27,666 nucleotides of DNA, taken from JAGLWW01 sp964640225. Lineage in GTDB: Archaea; Aenigmatarchaeota; Aenigmatarchaeia; PWEA01; JAGHBM01. The stretch lies in contig CAZXFI010000011.1 of the NCBI GenBank assembly GCA_964640225.1, forward strand, positions 1 to 27,666, read 5' to 3'. Both the position numbers and the translations under genes were made by a program. The notes under the pieces are model-generated. The model was not told the origin of the DNA. It worked only from the letters and a program-made list of their open reading frames with translations, and searched no databases. This document shows, piece after piece, positions 8,116 to 15,265 of the stretch (positions are counted from its first letter, which is position 1; every line of letters starts with the position of its first letter).

Positions 8116-9220
8116 AATCACATACCTTTAAATTATAATTGCGTGATAGTGGGCATATTGGATCTGGTGCATTTAATTCTCCATAGCATCCATAAGCTGC
8201 GCATCTGCATCCCCCTTTACATATTGCGCTATATTTACATGAATCACAAATAGATATTGATTTTACATCTCTAAAATATTTAAAAATTGGAGAATTTTTC
8301 CATACTTTTAGCAAATCATCATTTCTAATATCGCCAGCAATAAATTTCATATAATTGCCTACCGGACATGGTATTATCTTTCCATCTGCAGTTATTGAAC
8401 AAACTGCTTCACCCTGTAAACATCCTCGGTAATATATAATGTCTTTTAAACATGGCTTCTTCAAGATATTTTCAACAACATAATACGGTTCTTCAACATC
8501 AATAAGAATCGGTTGATTAAGCGATAAATATTTATCCGCTAATAATTCTATCAGAGATACATATTCTTCAAATTGAATGGATAATTCTGAATATTTATCA
8601 TTCGAAATTCCGCATGGCATAAGACGCATTAACCTATATTCATCCACACCAAGTTTTAAAGACAAATCATAAATATCAGATATATCACCAAAATTTCGTT
8701 TCGTAATAGTTGTACAGATACTTGTTCTAATACCCGTCTCCTTTGCAATTTTAATACTTTTTAATAAATTGTCATAAAGTCCTTTAAAACCTCTCGATTC
8801 ATCATATCTGAGCGAATCTGGAAAATCTAAACTAAATTGGATTTTTTTTACTCCCACTGATGCCAATTCCCCAGTTAGTTTGGAATAAACTCCTGATGAT
8901 ATTACGGAAATATGCAGATTTTTCTTATACGCATATTCAAGTATTTCAAAAATATCGCTTCTTGTAAGCGGTTCCCCTCCAGTTATCGTTATAAGTTTTA
9001 TTCCATTTTTTGATAAATAATCAATGAAATTTTTTACTTCTACGATATCCAACTCATTATCTAATATTCTGTTCGGTTTTGCATAACAGTGTTCACATTT
9101 TAAAGGACAGTTATAAGTAATATCCCAAAAAATATGTACCAGATTTGGTAATTTTATATCCTTTTTCTTTTTTGTATAAGATGTAGGTTCCTTCTTAAAT
9201 ACAAATTTAATCCTTACCAT
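8102..9220 (-). CDS. Radical SAM protein with SPASM-type C-terminal domain
   Basis: The 372-residue protein has the radical SAM cluster motif CPLKCEHC (C38, C42, C45), then TITGGEPLTR, the SAM-binding GGEP motif. The C-terminal part has a Cys-rich SPASM arrangement: CLQGEAVCSI, IIPCPVGN, CDSCKYSAICKGGCRC and a final C in DPICPL. These would hold auxiliary 4Fe-4S clusters. SPASM enzymes modify peptides (sactipeptides, PQQ, mycofactocin) or other substrates, including heme-related ones. No precursor peptide is visible nearby: only 52 bp separate it from the HNH gene. GGGGAG six nt before the ATG is a good ribosome binding site. The substrate is unknown. Confidence 0.82.
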   Translation of the reverse strand: MVRIKFVFKKEPTSYTKKKKDIKLPNLVHIFWDITYNCPLKCEHCYAKPNRILDNELDIVEVKNFIDYLSKNGIKLITITGGEPLTRSDIFEILEYAYKKNLHISVISSGVYSKLTGELASVGVKKIQFSLDFPDSLRYDESRGFKGLYDNLLKSIKIAKETGIRTSICTTITKRNFGDISDIYDLSLKLGVDEYRLMRLMPCGISNDKYSELSIQFEEYVSLIELLADKYLSLNQPILIDVEEPYYVVENILKKPCLKDIIYYRGCLQGEAVCSITADGKIIPCPVGNYMKFIAGDIRNDDLLKVWKNSPIFKYFRDVKSISICDSCKYSAICKGGCRCAAYGCYGELNAPDPICPLSRNYNLKVCDYEVH

Positions 9221-9272
9221 TATTCTCCCCGATTAAATTCTTTTTACACATTTCTGTTATAGTATCTATAAA

Positions 9273-9839
9273 TTATTCAAGTTCATTATAATCGACTCCA
9301 AATGAATAGCATAAATTCTTAAATTTTTGTAAAACATTCTCGTTACTGTGGATACTTATTCCAAACATATATTTCATGGCCTCTAAATTAGAAACAATCT
9401 CATCCCTGTTTGAACTGGAAAAAACCCTTTCGATAATTTCATCGGCAGTCATATCTTTAACTTCAGGTCCTAAAAATGAAAATGTCTTCTTCCATCCATA
9501 TTGTGGAAGACCCACTGAACGATAGAAATTTTTAACCTTTAAAATGGCAGTGGAACTTATGTTTAATCCTTCTTTTCTTTTTTCACAATATTCGTACCAT
9601 TTGTCTCTCAACACTTTAACTCTTTCATGTGTTATGTTGTTTGTTAACTGGCTTTTTGAATGGGCCTGACTATGGCAATTTGGGCATAAAGGAGCTATAT
9701 TGTCTGGATTATTGTTTGACGCATCTCCGTCAATGTGATGAAACTGGATAAATGGTATCTGGCAAATACAACACCTGTTATTTGATTTTGAAATTATTTC
9801 TTGTTTTAATTTTTCAGGAATAGATATTCTAATATTCAT
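9273..9839 (-). CDS. HNH endonuclease family protein
   Basis: The protein has 188 residues. Residues about 20-65 form an HNH core: CCICQIPFIQFHHIDGDA, NNPDNIAPLCPNCHSQAH, with two CxxC zinc pairs and the HH...N...H catalytic pattern. The C-terminal 100 residues are an unassigned helical region with the repeated motif style DEIIERVFSSSNRDEIV. HNH proteins cut DNA in restriction systems, phages and homing elements. It lies divergently 148 bp from a DNA methyltransferase, so it could be the restriction partner, although the two genes differ strongly in base composition (AT-rich here, GC-rich there). Confidence 0.75.
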   Translation of the reverse strand: MNIRISIPEKLKQEIISKSNNRCCICQIPFIQFHHIDGDASNNNPDNIAPLCPNCHSQAHSKSQLTNNITHERVKVLRDKWYEYCEKRKEGLNISSTAILKVKNFYRSVGLPQYGWKKTFSFLGPEVKDMTADEIIERVFSSSNRDEIVSNLEAMKYMFGISIHSNENVLQKFKNLCYSFGVDYNELE

Positions 9840-9987
9840 TATTATATAATATGAATTAACAGGTTATTATTATAACCCTAACGCCGTATTGGTTTGGTCG
9901 GACAACATTTTCGTTCTATGAGTTATTAAAATTGTATAACACTTTTATGTCCATTCCTTTTGAAATCCACTATCCCTGAAGTTCCTT

Positions 9988-11259
9988 TTGGAACCTGCCC
10001 CAATATTCCAGACTTACGAAACGGTGGTTCTTCTGGGGTGGGAAAACAAAATTCTGTGTGGGGACACGCTGAAGGTTCTCAAAAAGATGCCTTCAGATTT
10101 TGTGGACATAGTGATGACTTCCCCGCCGTACTGGGGCCTCCGCAACTACGGGGACGAAACGTGCAAAGTCTGGGACGGAGACCCTAAATGCGAACACGAA
10201 TGGGTGAAAAGCCGAATATATTTTTCCAGCCCGAGAAAAGGAATCGGATCGGAGCCCTGGAAAATGTCCTGTGCAACCAAGGACGAACTGAAGAAAGCAA
10301 AACCAAACTCCGTTTTCTGCCAGAAATGTGGGGCATGGTACGGCCAGCTCGGACTTGAGCCGTTGCCGGACATGTTTGTGAACCACCTTATACAGATTTT
10401 CACCGAGTTAAAAAGGGTGCTGAAGCCAACGGGCTCTTTCTTCATGAACATGGGAGACAGCTATGCATGCAGCAGATTCGGAGATCAAAATAAAAGACCT
10501 GAAGGAACACAGATCTCCCACATACCAAGGAAATCCCTTTCCATGATGCCGGAAAGGGTGGCCCTTGCGATGGTGAACGGCGGCTGGATCCTGCGGAACA
10601 AGATTATATGGCACAAGAAAAACCCCATGCCCTGTTCCGTAAAGGACCGGCTGACACATACGTGGGAGTACGTTTTCCATTTCGTTAAGGAGCCCAGATA
10701 TTACTACGACCTTGATGCAATAAGGGAGCCTCACAAGGCCGAAACACTGAAAAGGGAGAGGATGGCAAGAATGTGCAACCCCAACGGGAAAAATCCCGGG
10801 GACATTTTCAGGATAGCCACAAACGGTCCGTCAAACATTCATTCTGCCGTCTATCCAGAGAAACTCTGCGAGAAGCCGATAAAGGCAGCTTGTCCTGAGA
10901 TTGTATGCAGGAAATGCGGTCAGCCAAAAAGGCTCGTAGTAAAGATAAGGCCGAACCCGGACGCATTCAACGTCAGGGTCCGTGACGTCAAGAAAGGAAG
11001 AATCAAGTCACCGGACCGCAAGGCATCAGAGAAAGAAGTCAGGCAGTACAATGAAAAAAGGTATAGTTCACGGCCAAGAAAACTCGTGATATCTGAGGGC
11101 TGCAAATGCAATTCTGGCTACAGACCCGGGGTAGTGCTGGACCCGTTCTGCGGCTCAGGGACGACATGCCTCGCAGCGAAGAACTTAGGGAGAAACTTCA
11201 TAGGGATTGACATAAACCGGAAATTCTGCATGATGGCAAGGAAAAGGCTGACAAGATAA
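9988..11259 (+). CDS. Site-specific DNA methyltransferase, beta class (N4-cytosine or N6-adenine)
   Basis: At 423 residues, the catalytic motif IV TSPPYWG (44-50) comes first and the SAM-binding motif I DPFCGSGTT (about 385-393) comes near the C-terminus. This is the order of beta-class amino-methyltransferases; SPPY fits N4-cytosine or N6-adenine modification. Cys pairs (FCQKCGAWY; CRKCGQP with CKCNSG) suggest zinc binding in the middle region. The start is taken as TTG at 9988 because a stop lies 27 nt upstream in frame and no ATG is available before motif IV. It may protect an integrated element or pair with the adjacent HNH nuclease. The recognition sequence cannot be read from the protein. 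Confidence 0.88.
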   Translation: MEPAPIFQTYETVVLLGWENKILCGDTLKVLKKMPSDFVDIVMTSPPYWGLRNYGDETCKVWDGDPKCEHEWVKSRIYFSSPRKGIGSEPWKMSCATKDELKKAKPNSVFCQKCGAWYGQLGLEPLPDMFVNHLIQIFTELKRVLKPTGSFFMNMGDSYACSRFGDQNKRPEGTQISHIPRKSLSMMPERVALAMVNGGWILRNKIIWHKKNPMPCSVKDRLTHTWEYVFHFVKEPRYYYDLDAIREPHKAETLKRERMARMCNPNGKNPGDIFRIATNGPSNIHSAVYPEKLCEKPIKAACPEIVCRKCGQPKRLVVKIRPNPDAFNVRVRDVKKGRIKSPDRKASEKEVRQYNEKRYSSRPRKLVISEGCKCNSGYRPGVVLDPFCGSGTTCLAAKNLGRNFIGIDINRKFCMMARKRLTR

Positions 11260-11381
11260 TTCAGAAAAATTCTTTTGAAATAATCTTTTCCTAAACAGCT
11301 CCGATTAAGTTGATGGTTTCAAAAGAATTAAATGATTGTCGAAGTTAGGTATAAATATAATCAATAATCCATATTAATCGG

Positions 11382-11597
11382 GTGTTGATTTTGAATATCA
11401 AAATAATCGGGATACTCCTTATTTTCATAGGAGTTGGATTGCTGATTTTAGGTGTTCCTCTGGCCGAAATGGCAGTCATATCTTATACGTCAGGATTTGG
11501 TACAATAACTGCTGAAGGATTAAGTCCGTATTCAGTAGCTTCAATTATTGTAGGATTTATAATAACAGGTATCGGAGTTTTTTTAATAAGAAGATAA
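11382..11597 (+). CDS. Small two-helix membrane protein
   Basis: The 71 residues hold two hydrophobic helices, about 6-30 (IIGILLIFIGVGLLILGVPL) and 48-68 (SVASIIVGFIITGIGVFLI), joined by a Ser/Thr/Gly loop and ending RR. This is a typical small integral membrane protein, AT-rich. The start could be the GTG at 11382, TTG at 11385 or TTG at 11391. No family recognised. Confidence 0.5.
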   Translation: MLILNIKIIGILLIFIGVGLLILGVPLAEMAVISYTSGFGTITAEGLSPYSVASIIVGFIITGIGVFLIRR

Positions 11598-11626
11598 AGT
11601 AACTATCTATTAATCACTTTTATCTA

Positions 11627-11660
11627 ATTTGAAACCCACTCTCTCCTTTTATTTATGCCC
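11627..11660 (+). promoter_or_regulatory. Promoter element shared with 12365-12399
   Basis: ATTTGAAACCCACTCTCTCC is followed by TTTTATTTATG. The TATA-like TTTATTTATG ends about 20-25 nt before the ATG codons at 11676/11682, so the transcript is probably leaderless. Nearly the same upstream box recurs before the zinc ribbon gene at 12420. Confidence 0.45.
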
Positions 11661-11675
11661 AAGATTCCCTGAAAA

Positions 11676-12362
11676 ATGTTCATGACTGAAAAATGCATAT
11701 CCTGTGAGCTAACCCTTGAGGACATAATAAAGGAATACGGGAACGAGGCCGTGGAGGACGGCTACCGCATGGAGCAGGGGTTCCTGTGTTACCCGTGCGC
11801 CGAATACGACCTTTCGGAAGCGCCCCTGACCGTCTACCACGGGAGGGACGAATTTCCCCGGAGAATAGGCCGCTATGTCTCCGACTACTGGCTGGAGGGG
11901 GAGGAGGCCCCGTTCAGCATGGAATGGGTGCCAACCGATGAATGGCGGGGACACTACGAGACGAGGGCCAACAACGGGCTGAAACAAGTATTCAGCGACT
12001 CCATCCTGACGTACCATGAGAGCGAGCACATGCTGAAGGCACTGCACGACATAGCAATGAAGGCGTTTGACGAAACGGGCACGGACTACTATCGGGTGTT
12101 CAGCCGCACATCAAACCTCTTCTGCACTAACCTTGACTTCTATGTGGAAGGGGAGAAAGAGGAACTGGGCCGAGAGATTATTGAGGCCACGAAAAGATAC
12201 GTAAACTATGATGACCCCGTGTTCTCAACCGGGATACTTTTCCCGAGAGACGAGCCGGCAGAGTTTGAGCTGGGAAACCCGGAATCGGTTCGGCAGGCCG
12301 GGGCAAGCAGGGAGGTAAAGGAGCTTATCCTTTGCGTGGGCCGGGAAGTCCTGGCGGGATAG
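11676..12362 (+). CDS. Hypothetical protein with N-terminal CxxC pairs
   Basis: The 228-residue soluble protein begins with a likely zinc site, CISC (residues 7-10) and CYPC (38-41). An alpha/beta body rich in acidic and aromatic residues follows (for example DYWLEGEEAPFSMEWVPTDEW). I recognise no family. It is GC-rich, unlike the AT-rich island to the left, and probably shares regulation with the next gene, because both carry the same box upstream. Start may be ATG 11676 or ATG 11682. Confidence 0.6.
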   Translation: MFMTEKCISCELTLEDIIKEYGNEAVEDGYRMEQGFLCYPCAEYDLSEAPLTVYHGRDEFPRRIGRYVSDYWLEGEEAPFSMEWVPTDEWRGHYETRANNGLKQVFSDSILTYHESEHMLKALHDIAMKAFDETGTDYYRVFSRTSNLFCTNLDFYVEGEKEELGREIIEATKRYVNYDDPVFSTGILFPRDEPAEFELGNPESVRQAGASREVKELILCVGREVLAG

Positions 12363-12364
12363 CA

Positions 12365-12399
12365 ATTTGAAATCAACTCTCTCCTTTCTTCTTTTATCC
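12365..12399 (+). promoter_or_regulatory. Promoter element shared with 11627-11660
   Basis: ATTTGAAATCAACTCTCTCC recurs here, followed by a TATA-like CTTTTATCC at 12391-12399. This lies about 21-25 nt before the ATG at 12420, which again implies a leaderless transcript for the small-gene cluster. Confidence 0.45.
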
Positions 12400-12419
12400 A
12401 GCCAGCCCAAAACTGGGGC

Positions 12420-12629
12420 ATGTCTCTAACAAAAAAATGCCCGGTGTGCAATGCGGACGCCCTGCTGCAGGACTCAAAACCCGTGCCTTCCGAGGGCTGC
12501 TACTCAAAAATATACAAATGCGACAGGGGCCACATCTACAGGCAGAAGATTTTCTTCAAGGGCATAAAGAGGACAGTCACACAAATTTTGGAGGGTGGTA
12601 AGGATGGACCCGTTCAGGACAGCGAGTAA
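12420..12629 (+). CDS. Small zinc-ribbon protein
   Basis: The 69 residues carry CPVC (8-11) and a second half CDRGH (about 38-42), giving a four-ligand zinc ribbon. A basic, hydrophobic tail follows. The zinc-ribbon part resembles the C-terminus of the 5264-5863 protein. It is the first of three small genes that overlap one another: its 3' end overlaps the next gene by 26 nt. Such small zinc ribbons are frequent in archaeal plasmids and viruses, but no specific role can be assigned. Confidence 0.6.
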   Translation: MSLTKKCPVCNADALLQDSKPVPSEGCYSKIYKCDRGHIYRQKIFFKGIKRTVTQILEGGKDGPVQDSE

Positions 12630-12864
12630 AATAAGCGTTCCCACGGCCGTTTTCGGGGTTTTTACCCTGATTCTAGGCTGGATGACGGGAGAAATAACCG
12701 ACCAGATAGCCCAGCTCCAGTTGGGGGAAATCGCCCTGGTCTTCCTGGCTCTGTTCTTCTTTTCCCTGCTTTCGGACAGGATCCAGGAAATCGAGGAAAA
12801 GCTCAGCCTCGCCGGGGGGAAGAAAACGGCAAAAAAGAAGCCCGCAGGGAGGCCGGCAATGTGA
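12604..12864 (+). CDS. Small membrane protein with basic tail
   Basis: A ribosome binding site GGAGGGTGG (12588-12596) favours the ATG at 12604 over an upstream GTG at 12595, giving 86 residues. A hydrophobic segment lies at about 11-28 and a second at about 40-58. A charged region (DRIQEIEEKL) and a Lys-rich tail (KKTAKKKPAGRP) follow. The stop overlaps the next start as ATGTGA, so translation is coupled. Family not recognised. Confidence 0.55.
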   Translation: MDPFRTASKISVPTAVFGVFTLILGWMTGEITDQIAQLQLGEIALVFLALFFFSLLSDRIQEIEEKLSLAGGKKTAKKKPAGRPAM

Positions 12865-13064
12865 GAGGGACGATTGTAGGGCTGGAAAGAGACGGACTGG
12901 ACTACGTGCTTCTCGTAAGAAGGGAGGACAACGTAGGAAACGGGCTGGCAATGCCCAAAGAGTCCGTCTACGCCATTCTGGCCCGCAAGGGAAACTTCAT
13001 CGGCAAGGAAATCGAATACTCCGAGGGTGGCCTCACATTCCTTGAGGACCTGAGAGCATCCTAG
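12861..13064 (+). CDS. Small beta-rich hypothetical protein
   Basis: This 67-residue protein starts with GTG inside the GTGA overlap with the previous gene. The pattern (TIVGLERDGLDYVLLVRRED, then GKEIEYSEGG) suggests a small beta-barrel or OB-like fold, but this is only an impression. It ends one base before the convergent integrase gene. Confidence 0.5.
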   Translation: MRGTIVGLERDGLDYVLLVRREDNVGNGLAMPKESVYAILARKGNFIGKEIEYSEGGLTFLEDLRAS

Positions 13065-13065
13065 C

Positions 13066-14247
13066 CTATCCTGACATCTGCCGAGCCTTCTCGATAATAA
13101 CGTTCCGCATGACCGGATCCTTCGACAGGTGTGATACCAGCCGCTCCACTTTTTCCCTTTTTTCTTCCTCTTTCATTTCGATCTTCATGTCCAGATAAGT
13201 GCCGCATTTCTGGCATAGCAACCCAGTGGTGGGATTTATTGCTTTACAACTGGGACAGAATTTGGGCATCAATATTTCCGCCTTTTTTTCCTTGTCTTCC
13301 TTTAACCCGTACATCTTGAGGATGGGTCCGTCAAGGTCTCTTGAAGAGAGGTGAACGTAAACCCTCGGCATCTTGGAGCCCTGAACCCAGCCGAAATACT
13401 GGCACATCTGAAATTCCGTCAGGTGGTTAGCCATGTGGGTTGCCCTAGTATGCCTGAATATGTACGGATAAATCCTTTTCCTGATCCCCATCTTTTTAGC
13501 AGTTCTTTGGAGACAGGAACTCAAGCTTCTGTAGCATAGTGGTCTGGTCCTGTTTTTCGTTCCGATTGAAACCCATAGAAAGGAATCGGGATTATTCCTC
13601 GTTGGATGGATGTTAATCCACGAAGCCAGATAGGGCACGGAAGCGACCAGCCGTATCTTGCGCATCCCCGTTTTGCCCCTTGGGATGGTTACGTGAGCCC
13701 CGTTTTTGTCAAAAACCACGTGTTTTATGCACAGAGAAAGGAACTCCGTGGGCCTGCAGCCGCTCTCATAAAGCGAGGAAATCAAAGCCTTGTCCCGGGG
13801 ATGGTCCGCAGCATTTATCTGCCCTATAATTTCCTTCACGCTAAGCAGCTCTTCGGGGATTTTGTTATCGTTTCTCTTTATCGTTGTTTTTACCCATCTT
13901 ACCTCCTCAGGGTAGTCCTCGGTACCCCTCAGCCACCTGAAGTACTTCTTGATCACGACCTTGAAATCGTGCTTCGTATGGGGCGTATAATCCATGTTTT
14001 CCAGCTTCTGAACAAGCTTTACGATGTCCATTTTAGTGCAATCCCTGAAAGGCTTGTCAATCCACTTTTCAACGCTCAGTACGTTGTGCATAAGTTTCGA
14101 AATGCGCCCTTTGCTCAGCCCTTCCGCCACTATAAAGCTGTAGAAATCCAGAAAATCGCTTTTGTCGTTTCCCTTGAAATTACCGTCTTCTATCCTCTTT
14201 ATGGCAGCTCTTATCCTCCTATCATAGTGATGTATCTCTCTGTCCAT
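13066..14247 (-). CDS. Tyrosine recombinase/integrase with C-terminal zinc ribbon
   Basis: The start is the ATG at 14247, preceded by GAAGGTG. The open frame continues upstream to 14478, but that extension runs through the tRNA-Gly gene and is not protein. The result is 393 residues. The N-terminal SAM-like core-binding part is about 28-110. The catalytic part has R165 (GCRPTEF), R265 in YIFRHTRATH, W287 (GW) and the nucleophile Y297 (RVYVHLS). The usual first His of HxxR is Tyr here (Y262), as in many archaeal integrases. After that comes a zinc ribbon (CPSCKAIN...LCQKCG). It lies 81 bp downstream of the tRNA-Gly 3' end, a classic position for an integrase of an element inserted at a tRNA. 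Confidence 0.88.
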   Translation of the reverse strand: MDREIHHYDRRIRAAIKRIEDGNFKGNDKSDFLDFYSFIVAEGLSKGRISKLMHNVLSVEKWIDKPFRDCTKMDIVKLVQKLENMDYTPHTKHDFKVVIKKYFRWLRGTEDYPEEVRWVKTTIKRNDNKIPEELLSVKEIIGQINAADHPRDKALISSLYESGCRPTEFLSLCIKHVVFDKNGAHVTIPRGKTGMRKIRLVASVPYLASWINIHPTRNNPDSFLWVSIGTKNRTRPLCYRSLSSCLQRTAKKMGIRKRIYPYIFRHTRATHMANHLTEFQMCQYFGWVQGSKMPRVYVHLSSRDLDGPILKMYGLKEDKEKKAEILMPKFCPSCKAINPTTGLLCQKCGTYLDMKIEMKEEEKREKVERLVSHLSKDPVMRNVIIEKARQMSG

Positions 14248-14344
14248 GTCCACACCTTCTTTTCGTGGGATATTAATGAAACAAACAGAGTTCATTTCAC
14301 AGAATAAGCGCAACGAAATTGAAAGTGTGGTGCGCCGACTGGGA

Positions 14345-14462
14345 ATTTCAAGGGAATGGAAAATGCAAAGCATTTTCAAGTTCTTGGAACATAACGTGTT
14401 CCAAGTTTTGCGATAAGATCGCAAAATCTTTCCCCAAGGGCTTTCTTTTGAAGAAAGGCCTT
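14345..14462 (-). other. T-loop intron (59/60) of tRNA-Gly
   Basis: The 118-nt intron is flanked by a bulge-helix-bulge. Exon TTCA (54-57) pairs with intron TGAA, three-nt bulges AA|A and AT|T hold the splice sites, and an outer helix AGG/CCT closes it. Inside are serial perfect hairpins: TTTTGCGAT/ATCGCAAAA, CTTGGAACA/TGTTCCAAG and GAAAATGC/GCATTTTC. Its first part is identical to the tRNA-Trp T-loop intron. Confidence 0.8.
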
Positions 14463-14483
14463 TTTGAACCCAGATCATCAGCT

Positions 14484-14533
14484 TTCTACGTTGTGTTCGT
14501 TTTTTGCTAAAGCTTTTTTGTAAAAAGCTTTCT
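14484..14533 (-). other. Anticodon-loop intron (37/38) of tRNA-Gly
   Basis: The 50-nt intron lies at the canonical archaeal position. It contains a perfect 10-bp hairpin (AAAGCTTTTT ACA AAAAAGCTTT). The central helix CTTC/GTAG has one mismatch and the 3' bulge is AA|A. Confidence 0.7.
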
Positions 14534-14541
14534 TGGAAGGC

Positions 14542-14562
14542 CCGCCCGCATCTAAAAATGCT
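14542..14562 (-). other. Anticodon-stem intron (29/30) of tRNA-Gly
   Basis: This is a 21-nt intron with an internal hairpin GCAT/ATGC. The 5' bulge is CA|A, the central helix pairs ACCT with GGGC (three of four pairs, one of them G-U), and the 3' bulge is GG|G. Its removal restores the stem TCAGC/GCTGA. Confidence 0.75.
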
Positions 14563-14600
14563 TGAGGTCCTGCCATTAGACTATCGGCGCGTTTGTATAA

Positions 14601-14619
14601 ACGCACACGAAGTGTGCGT
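14601..14619 (-). terminator. Hairpin between HIT gene and tRNA-Gly
   Basis: A perfect 8-bp stem (ACGCACAC with GTGTGCGT) and three-nt loop lies 10 nt after the HIT stop codon and 10 nt before the tRNA. On the minus strand it is followed by TTTATA. It may be a terminator or a processing site. Confidence 0.45.
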
Positions 14620-14629
14620 CATTAGGTTT

Positions 14630-15265
14630 TTAATTTGGGATTCTCATCCTTTTAAGCATTTTGTCATAGACATCCTCTTCCTCTGTCTCGCACTCTTCCC
14701 CGTTTTTGGTCGCGGGCTCCTCTGTTTCAGGGAAAAGTTTCTCCTCCTTATCCTCCCAGGACTTTTCCTCCTCTTCATCCTGTTTCTCCTTCTCTTTGTC
14801 CAGGTCCTCCTTTTCCTCGTAGCCCTCAACCTGCCTTGTTATGTAGTCGGGAATCTTCTCGCCCGCCCTTATCTTTGAGGCTATGGAAGAAGGGTCTTCC
14901 TTCGGGGGGTTATTAACTATCATCTGTATCATTCCGCCCTTGTCGTCCTTGAACCTGGGAATTATGTGCACGTGGATGTGCGGGACCCTCTGCCCCGCTA
15001 TTCCCCCGTGGTTTATGCCTATGTTGAAGCCCTCGGGCTTTAGGTTCTGCTTTATCTTTTCCGTGACCTTCCGGACCGCCCTGAACAGGTCGCATACCTC
15101 CCCCTCGTTCATGTCCAGAATAGTTTCCTTGTGCTTCTTGGGTATCACGAGCGTGTGCCCCGGAGAACTGGGGTTCCCGTCAAGGAAGGCCATGCTGCAC
15201 TCGTCCTCGTAGACTTTGTCAGTGACTATTTCCCCCCTGACCATCTTGCAGAAAAGGCATTCCAT
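14630..15265 (-). CDS. HIT family nucleotide hydrolase/transferase with long acidic tail
   Basis: The 211-residue protein starts with the HIT opening MECLFCKMVRGE (zinc-type CxxC at 3-6). Its histidine triad is HIHVHII (H96, H98, H100). HIT proteins hydrolyse adenosine phosphoramidates, Ap4A and similar nucleotides via a His-AMP intermediate. Archaeal members usually end near residue 140. Here about 60 further residues are highly charged and Glu/Lys-rich (about 148-200), probably a disordered or coiled tail. It sits one nt after the adenosine-specific kinase gene on the same strand, which suggests an operon working on adenosine nucleotides. Confidence 0.9.
   Translation of the reverse strand: MECLFCKMVRGEIVTDKVYEDECSMAFLDGNPSSPGHTLVIPKKHKETILDMNEGEVCDLFRAVRKVTEKIKQNLKPEGFNIGINHGGIAGQRVPHIHVHIIPRFKDDKGGMIQMIVNNPPKEDPSSIASKIRAGEKIPDYITRQVEGYEEKEDLDKEKEKQDEEEEKSWEDKEEKLFPETEEPATKNGEECETEEEDVYDKMLKRMRIPN

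Larger units (their letters stand above)
14328..14590 (-). tRNA. tRNA-Gly (UCC) with three introns
   Basis: Four exons assemble into a 74-nt cloverleaf ending in encoded CCA. Exon 1 is 14590-14563, exon 2 is 14541-14534 (8 nt, GCCTTCCA), exon 3 is 14483-14463 and exon 4 is 14344-14328. The acceptor GCGCCGA pairs fully with TCGGCGC. The D stem is GTCT/GGAC. The anticodon stem TCAGC/GCTGA is formed from three exons around loop CTTCCAA (anticodon TCC). The T stem CTGGG/CCCAG carries loop TTCAAAT. The introns are at 29/30 (14562-14542, 21 nt), 37/38 (14533-14484, 50 nt) and 59/60 in the T-loop (14462-14345, 118 nt). Bulge-helix-bulge geometry places the 29/30 and 59/60 splice sites well; the 37/38 motif has one mismatch in its central helix. 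Confidence 0.85.

Noticed and set aside
1..13065. Second attachment site (copy of the tRNA-Gly 3' end)
   Set aside because: I looked for copies of the GCGCCGACTGGGA region left of the integrase and saw none. The far boundary may be outside the window.
13606..14307. 233-residue plus-strand ORF
   Set aside because: It is antisense to the integrase; its sequence has no domain character and the integrase motifs on the other strand are intact.
14248..14478. N-terminal extension of the integrase frame up to 14478
   Set aside because: This stretch is the tRNA-Gly T-loop intron and 3' exons. A proper ribosome binding site precedes the ATG at 14247.
14544..14565. Reading the CATTTTT stretch as the tRNA-Gly anticodon loop (Lys-like TTT)
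   Set aside because: Position 33 would be A and the stem would not pair with GCTGA without a bulge. The Gly CTTCCAA loop with a 29/30 intron pairs fully.
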